In this document: in pieces, positions 32,428 through 41,400 of the stretch | How the letters are laid out: every line of letters begins with the position of its first letter | Numbering within the stretch: position 1 is the stretch's first letter | Assembly (NCBI GenBank): GCA_017435615.1 | Contig: JAFSET010000081.1 | Span: forward strand, 1 to 64,000 | Reading direction: 5' to 3' | From: Oscillospiraceae bacterium | Lineage (GTDB): Bacteria; Bacillota; Clostridia; Oscillospirales; Oscillospiraceae | DNA: 64,000 bases | The notes under the pieces: model-generated | What the model saw: only the letters and a program-made list of their open reading frames with translations | Database searches by the model: none | Told to the model about the DNA's origin: nothing | Translations under genes and position numbers: made by a program

Positions 32428-35400
32428 TCAAGCAGCATCTACAAGACGGATATTGTCGATATATAGAGTCTCTGAAACACCCTTTGTCAGGCCAATCTGA
32501 ATACCAAACAAATTCACATTTTCCAGGGACTTTCCGTCATTGATAACAAAATCTGCCATGTCAAATTCCACCGTGGTCCACTGCCCTGCCGTTACATTTA
32601 CACCTTTCGTAGTGGACGAAATCGCAGACCAGCCACTGTCCAGGAGTTGACGAACGGACAAGGACTGTTCGGCAGTATCCGATAGATACAACACATCAAA
32701 CACAAGCTTTTTACCGGTGAAGTCAACATCCTTGCCAAAATTGATCCAGATATACGGCCAAGCATCGATGCTGCCGTCTACATCCGTTCCGTCATAAGCC
32801 AGCTTCAGTGCGTACAGACTTTGATCGCCGTGTACCTGTTCTGTGCAAGCTTTGTCGTAGGATAGATATGTTTTGGCTGCAGTGTAGCTGGCTGCACCGA
32901 TATATGCATCGAACATCATATCGGAAGCCGCTTCCGTCTCCTCAGTGGGACCGGACAACTGTGCTTCCAGCCAGGGGGCCAAATACTTGGTGATCACATT
33001 GTAGCCTTCCGTATTGGCATGCACACCGTCATAAGTGTGCACACCGGATGTGGCATCGAATTCTGCAGTAAATTCTGCATGATCCACCAAATCCAAGTAC
33101 GGAATATCCCATTTCTCACAGGCAGCTCTTGCGAGGGGGGCATAATCATTGATCCACACATCCTGGGGATAGCCGTTTTGCACACAGGTGTAATTTAAAA
33201 CAAAGAATATCTTGGCATTGGGATAGCTGGCTTTCATTTGACTGAACAGATCTTCCAGAGCACCGATGGTGGTATCCACATTAAACTCAGTTGTGCCCTC
33301 GGGACTTACTTCGCCCAGAGTCATACCACGCCACACATCATTGACGCCGCCGTTGAGGATGATCATATCATATTCAACATCTGTCGGTGCTTTTGCAAGC
33401 TGTTGATGGAGATTATGGGTCTGATTGTTGATCAAAACAGCACCACTGGCAGATACATTATAGTCATTGACGCCATAGTGCTCCGCAAGCTCTCCTCTCC
33501 AACCTTTGTAGCTGATAGCCTCGGAGATGGAGTCACCCAAATACAGCGCATTTTTGCCGTTCAGCACACTGCTGATCTGGTCGTTTTCATACACCTGAAC
33601 ATTGTCAACCACCAGCACTCGGCCTGTCTTCACGTACTCGAAACTGGAAGAGAAATTAATGTACTTCACATCTGCCAGGTCAGCGGCAGTCATTCCCTCA
33701 GCCAGCCCGTCAAGCAAATAGACTTCAAAGGTTTGCCAACCTTCGTTGCGCAGGGTGAAACCGTCAGAGGTGATCAGTTCATTATCACTGTTATACAGGG
33801 CAACGCCAATGTAAACATGATTATATTGGTTTACATCAAATTTCAAACTTTTATTGGTCAGGTCCAGCACCTCGGGCAGCTCGAACCGGGCATTGCACCA
33901 GGCAGTAGCATTGTCAGAAGCATACATACGCAGAGAATATTTACTCTGACTGCCGTTGACGAACATGGTGTTGTATTGATCATATCCAAAGCCCTTGTTT
34001 GTGAAGTTGCCGGATACATATTTGGCTCCGTACAGCAGATCGGACGCTGCTTCAGTTTCCTCTGTGGCGACACCGGCAGCATCCACAACACGAACATTGT
34101 CCACATAGACCGTCTGTGTATTGCCCTTGTTGGTCGCAAAATCAAACATGAACTGGAGCAGGAAAATGACATCCAAGTCTTTTCCTTCTGCCATAACAGC
34201 CTCAAATTCAGAAGCATCCATGGTTACGGTTTGCCAGTCAGAGCCGGTAACATCCTTCCAAACTACAGAATCTCCTGTGACGGAACCCCAGCTGTCATCA
34301 TACAGACGCAAGCCAATTTTCTGAGACGGTTTGCCATTAGATGCCTCAAACTTCACATCAAACTGTAAAGCCTTGCCTGTCAGACTTGTCTTATGCAACT
34401 GAGAAAGCTTGATCTGCATAGCCGGCCAACCGGTTTCCTTATCAGATGCAGTAAACTTCCAGGAGCGCAAACTGTCAGGACCGGTTGTGATCTCACAAGC
34501 CTTGTCATAGCTCAGGGTTGATGCGCCAGTCCAGTCACTGGCGCTCCACTCATAGGTTGCATAGGAAAGCATGTCGGAATTCTGTTCGGTCTGCTCTGTT
34601 GCATTGTTAATGCTCAGCAGCCAAGGAGCAACCTGCCGCATGACCAGATCGTAACCCACGTCATTGGCGTGCACGCCATCGTAGGTGTGAATACCGGGCA
34701 ATGCGTTAAACTCCGCATTGAATGTATCGTTGTTCACAAGATCAAGATACGGGATGCTCCATTTTTCACATACAGCCTTTGCAAGAGGCACAAATTCATC
34801 TCTGTAGCGGACAGAATCAAAGCCGCCGTCAAAGCAGTTATATGTGATAATGAATGCAATCTTTGCTTCCGGATAGTTGGTACGCAGGTAGCAGAATACC
34901 TTCTCCATACCACCGGCCGTGGTATTGGTATCAAAGCTGTCAACCGTTGCGCTTTCTACGGAAACATCGCTGACACTGCCCAAATCCCAGGCGCTCCAGA
35001 TATCATTGACACCACCGTTGAGGACGAAATAATCTACATTCACATTGGGAATATTGGCAACCTGACTATAGATCTGTCCTCTGCCGCTGATATTAGCATA
35101 GCTTGTGCCACCGGCACCGATGTTGTAGCGATTGATGAAGTAGTGCTCCTCCAGCTCACCGGACCACCCCTTGTAGCCACCGGAAGCGGTGATTGAGTCA
35201 CCGATGAATACCATATTGGTATTCTCCAGAGCTGTGTGATAGGTGTCAATCGTTTCAATGCGTACATTATCCACATAGAATGCACGGTCAGACAGGTTGG
35301 AATCCGGCTGGAAGTATGCGCCGATCACCATATACCGCACATCCGTCAGATCCAAATCGTTGGACAGAATCGCAGGTGTGACTTCAGACCATCTGCGGCT

Positions 35401-38400
35401 TGCGCAACCCCTGTAAGAACTGGTAATCAGGTTATTATTGCTGTCATAAAGCTGGAACAGGAAGGTTGTGCTGCAGCGGAATGCAAGAACATCCATCACA
35501 ATATTCTTGCCGGTCAGGTCGTAAGACTGACCAAGATCATACTTGACCGAATGATATGCATTGCCGGCAGCCGTTGCGTAGAACTTGTGGGATGCGTTGC
35601 TGCTGTCACCATAAGCCACAGAAGTGTTGTTGTGCTCATAGAAGTATACTGAATCATCAGCACTGTTCTCTACGATGGTGGCGTTTACAAGCAGATCACT
35701 TGCTGCATCAGATTCCTCTGTTCCGTAGACATGATCCTCAAGGTGCATATTGTCGATGTAAATGTCCATAGCAACCTTGGGGAACTGGAAGCAGAAGTTC
35801 AAAAGATAGACCGAGGTAAGATCCTTACCCTCCAGCAGGTAAGCTCTGAGCAAAGAGTTATCCAGGCGGACAGTGTACCAATCCCCTGCCTTGGCAACAA
35901 TGGTGGGCTCCATATAGTTGTCGCCGGGGAAGATATTTTGCCAGGCAGAATCAAAAGGAATAACGCCGAAGTAGTGGGCAGCAATTTCTTCACCTGTATC
36001 AAACTTGATATCAAACACCAGATCCTTATCCGTCAGGTCGTAGGTCTGATTCAACTTAAGCTGCGCTCTGGAATAACCGGCACCTGTCGTTTCCTTACGG
36101 GAGAATCTCCAGGAACGCAGGCTATCCTTACCGTTGGTCTCATCACTTTCATTGGTATAGCTGAGCAAGCCATTACCGGACCAGTCAGAACCGCTCCATT
36201 CAAAGTTGGCGATGGCCAGGATATCGGAAGCCTTTTCCGTATCTTCTGTAGCATCGGCATTGACCTTACGCTCAACAAGGCGAACATTATCGATATACAG
36301 CGCATAGTCTGAACCCTCTGCACCGATTTCGATACCGAGTCCAAAATTCGTCATTTCCGTAAGACCGGCAGAATTTGCAGACAAATTATAGGTTACAGTT
36401 GTCCACTTGTTGACGCCGTAATATACCGCAGCACCGGAGAGCCACTGACCGTTAATGGTAGCCAGATGCATCCGGAAATGGGTCATATTGGCAGGATAAA
36501 TATCCATCACCAAATCGTACTTGGAAATATCATAGGTAGTATCCAAAACAAAGGTAGGATAAGACCAACCGGTAGCAGAAGAGATCTTCCAGGAGATCAG
36601 GCTGTCATTGGTAACCTCAGACTGCTTTTCACCCAGGGAGCAAGTAGCATGAAACAGGAAGTCTTCATCCTTTTCAGGCTCAGTAGTCTCCGGTTCGGTA
36701 GTGTCAGGTTCAGTCTGCTCCGGCTCTGTAGGATCAGGAGTGACTGCCTTTTCACCGGTTTTGAAGTCCACGTACTGCGGAATATGATCGGAGGTATGCT
36801 CCACATCATGATCTGTGACAATGTTATAAAGAATGGCCTGTGCCAGATCGTTGTGGAAGATGTGATCGATCACAAAGTCCACAGTGCCGTCCTGGGACTT
36901 ACCAAAGCCCGGACAGGAATCTGCGGTCTTCACCTGGGTTTCTGCAGAATATTTGCCATCGTAAACGCCCAGGGTATTCAAAATGGTGTCATACTCTGCA
37001 ACGCTCTCTTTGGTATTATAGTCGCCAACCATGAAGACAGGCAGATCTGCATATTCCGCCAGAACATCGGCAGCCAAATTCAGGAAACCAGACAGCTCGC
37101 TGGAATAATTAGCGGACTGATACGGTGCGGGATGGGTGTTGGTAACCACGAATTGCTGACCGTTATCCAGCCGTTCAAACACAGCAACAGCCAAAACGCG
37201 GATATTGCTGTTTTCCGCATACAGATCGTACACCGTTTCGCTGATCAGTTTAACAGTATCGGGATTATAGAGGAAGGTGGTCATCAGGCTGGTACCGGAA
37301 GCATTTTCCGCACAAGCCTTCAGGTAGTTACTGTCACGCACAAGGGAATCATAGATATACTCATGCCAGCCAGCGTTAGAGCCGCCGGAAACCTCCTGCA
37401 AACCAACAACATCAGGCGTATAGTAACCCAAAATATTCAGGAAATTGCCAATCCGGTCCTCAACCAGGTGCTCGGTGCTGTAGAGTAGATTGTAGGACAT
37501 GATTCTGGTATCAGCACCTTCCGGCAGATCCGCAACATCTTCTGTATTATGCGCATCTTTCAAATAAATGCCATCAGCAATCGTTCCGGCAGACGCAAGC
37601 TCTACCAACTTATCAAAGGCCTGGTACACACCGGCGTTTGTGTTGGCCACAAGATAGATCTTTCCGCCCTCCACAGCAACAACATAGTCAAAGTCTGTCA
37701 GCTCCTTACTGCCCCCAGCAAGATAGTCATTGATCAAACTGCAGTTACGGGCCGTCGAACCAATTACGATCTCATTGTCAACAGCTTCCACAGTGTCAGG
37801 AACAATGCTGACCTTCCAACTCAGATCGCTTTCAATTCTGGATAGCAAATCATTTGCCACTGCCCTGCTGGAATCCGCATCAAAAACAATGCGGTAGTCC
37901 AGGAGTTCAACAGGAACATATGCCGGGTATCCAAAACCGTCAATGTAAATACTGTAATTGGTGGGAAGAACGACAGATACACGAATGATCTCTGCCTTAG
38001 TGGGATTGGTTGCGCTATCATAGAAATAGAATTGGGAAACATCCTTATAACAGTAATACCAACCGTCTCCGCAATCTATAACATCCAAAGGTATGGATGC
38101 GCCGCCATTCCAGTTTTTGTCTGTCAAACGGACCTTCACATCCGGTGTCTGCTCACCAAAGTAGAAGTAACCACCAATGTAGCCGCCTTTCGTCATATCG
38201 ACCTTGGAAGAAAGCGTACCGTTTATGACTGCTGCCTGTGTATTAAAAGTCACACGGTAACCTTCGCCGGTGTCCACCTTCATAGAGAAGGTACTGTTTT
38301 CCGCCCGGGTCATATCGGTTACGACCTGATAGGAAACGTTTTCGGACATACCGCCGTCAATGCTCATATTGATCCAGTCTTCTTCCACTGTTTCCTTGTG

Positions 38401-41400
38401 CAGCAGTCGGACATTATCAATATAGACTACACGCTCATATCCGGTATTGGCGGAGAAGTTAAAGTAAAAGCTGATAAGCTTCAGATCCGTGGTGTCAGCA
38501 GTGCTGAGCAACACATCCGCAAAATCCACAATATAGGTGTTCCAATCTCCGGCTGTCAGGGAAACACTGGCATTTACATCGTTATGATTTCCCCAATCGG
38601 TATTGTGCAAACGAATTCCTACGCCTTGGGCCGCGGTACCTTCGGTTACATACTTTGCATCAAAGGCTACGTAGCAATCCGTAAAGTCATACGCCTTGGG
38701 AAGCAAGAACTGCGCAACAGCGCTGGAGTTGCTTGCATCAGCATCAGCCTGGAAACGCCAGGACTGAACAGAGTTTTCACCATAGGTATTCTCAGTATCC
38801 TTGGCATAAGACAAGCCGGTACTTTCCAGCCAATGGTCCTTATTGTATTGTAACGAAGCTTCATAAAGCAGATCTCCACCATCGGGATAAGTTTCTTCAG
38901 GCTCTGTAACCTCAGGCTCTGTGGTTTCGGGTTCTGTAGGTTCCTCGATCACAGTAGGATCATAAATTCGCAGATTATCCATAACCAGAGATCCATCAGC
39001 AGTGGACTCACCATGGAAGAAATCATTATGAAGAATGACACCCTTGATTTTTACAGCAGAGATATCCAACAGGGTTTCGGATTTTGTCATGGTGGTATCT
39101 GCGTTCAGCAAAACAATATCCGAAACAGAAATCTCATAGGTATTGGTGCCGGTCTTATCGATCAGTAAATAGCCGTACTTGTTTCCATCATCGCCCAGCA
39201 AGGATATCTTGCTGCCGGTGCCCATATTATCGTTGGTTGCGGTGACGCTCACAACAAAGTTCTCGTTCAAAGCAATAGGCTCATCAAAGTACAAATACTG
39301 TCTTCTCGGATTATAACCGGTGCTTGTGGAGGTTTTATCCTTCACACGATAGATCTTGAAATAGCTGCTTCCGGCCTCGTCCTCTTCCATCAGCCAACCG
39401 GCATTGTCGTAGTAGTTGTTGCCACTCCACCACCACTCAACATTCTGCAGCGAGGCAGCATGGTCAAACAGGTCTGTGCTGTCATCGACATAAGAGCCGA
39501 AGCTGAGATTATCGATATAGACCTCACCTACAACCGGAGCGGCGGCTCCAGTATACTGCTTGCTCCAGTTAACGAATACCTTCACCGTGGCAACAGATTC
39601 CATTTCTTCTTCTGTCAGACCAAGCAAAGCAAGATTGAAACGATAATAAGACCAATCATTGGAGGTTGCCATTCTCTTGTATGTGCTGCCAAGCTTTGTG
39701 CCGGAGGCATCCACAACTTCAAGATAAAGCTGATCACAGTAAATATTGGTGTTCTTAAGATTCAGTTCAATGTAATCTACACCTTTACCGGTATAAATGC
39801 TGTCAGCAGAAAGGGTGATTACAGGACCGTAATAGTAGCTGGAATTGGTTGTAAGTCCGCCGCCATTGGCAGGATCGGAGTACATATGTACAACATTGTC
39901 CCGACCGTCAACCTGATCCAAGACCTCAAACACAAAGGCACTTTCAAATGCGCTGGTATTATTCAGTACAACAGAATCGGAATTGCCGATCAAATCGAGA
40001 CCGTCCAAAGAAACTGTCGGCACCACAACAGGTGCGGTAAAGGTCAGATTATCCAGTACCAGGTAGCCACCGGCTGTTGCGCTCACAGAGGAATCCCGGT
40101 TGTAATTGGTATAATACTTCAAACCCTTGACGGTCACAGTATCAGGATCAAAAGCCACGCCGTCGGAGGTTACCAAAGAGCTGACCGATGCCTCCAGGCT
40201 GTAGGAGCCGGTGCCGCTGAAGGCAAAGCAAGTATATGCCTTATTGTCAGAGCCAATGATCTCCATCCGGCAGTTTTTGGCAAAGTTCTCGTTAACAACA
40301 TCCAGTTTGATGGTCCAGTCACTTTCCACGGCAATATTTTCCGTGAAGTATGCGTACAGAATTCTGGGACTGTAGCCCATACCGTTTGTATCTGCACTGC
40401 GGTAGAACATAAATGCCTGTTCACTATCCACAGTGTGCTCGGACTGGTACAGCCAGCCTGCACCTGGATAGGTGTTATGGCCGCCCCACCACCATTCGGA
40501 GTTACGGATCAAACCGACCTGATCCAGCGCATCTGTGCTTTCCTCAGGATATGCACGGAAGCCCATGTTGTCGATATAAATATCCGCGACCTTCTTTTGT
40601 TCTGTACCGTTTACATTTTGATACTGCCAGTTCCAGCCCATAGAGACTGTATCGATTTTGGAAACCTCCTCGGCAGTCAGGCCCATGGATGCTAAATCAA
40701 TACGGTAGGTACACCAATCCTCCTGCAGAGACACACGGTACTCTCCGTTGCTGGATCCCAGCGTTGCGCCGGTAGCATCAAGGAAGCTAAAGGAAAAAGC
40801 AACATAGTTGCCGGTATTCTTGATGGTAAATTCCAAATAATCAACTTCCGACGCATCATAGCCGGTATGATTTGCAAAGAGCATATCCTTTTGGATGGTC
40901 ACATTGGTTTCACCAGGCCAAGCAGATGTGGTACCTGCATTGGCAGCCGGATCGGAATACCAGTGCAGAACGTTGTCATGACCGTCAAAGTCGCTGATCT
41001 CGCAGATAAATCCATCCTGAACCGCGGAAGGCCCGATCAGGCTGGTGGACGCACTGAAGAAGTCACCCATGGGATCACAAGCCTTCAAATTGTCGATCCA
41101 CACTTCGCCGTCGGCTGTCAGATCAAAGCTGACCGCAATCTTGGCAACCTCGGACAGATCCGCACTGCTCATATCCAGCTCATAGGTAGCATAATTACCT
41201 GCAGAGGAAGCGGCAGTCATGTCACCGCTGGTCCAAACAGCAGTACCCTGAGCATCGTACAGACTGATTGCAAAGCCGGTGTCGGTGTTTTCCATCTTCA
41301 GGTCCAAACGAAGATACGGTGCCTGGGACAGATCCAGTGCTTCTGCAAAGCTCAGCTCCACGCCGCCGCTGACCTGATCTTCAGACGTCACATACAGAGC

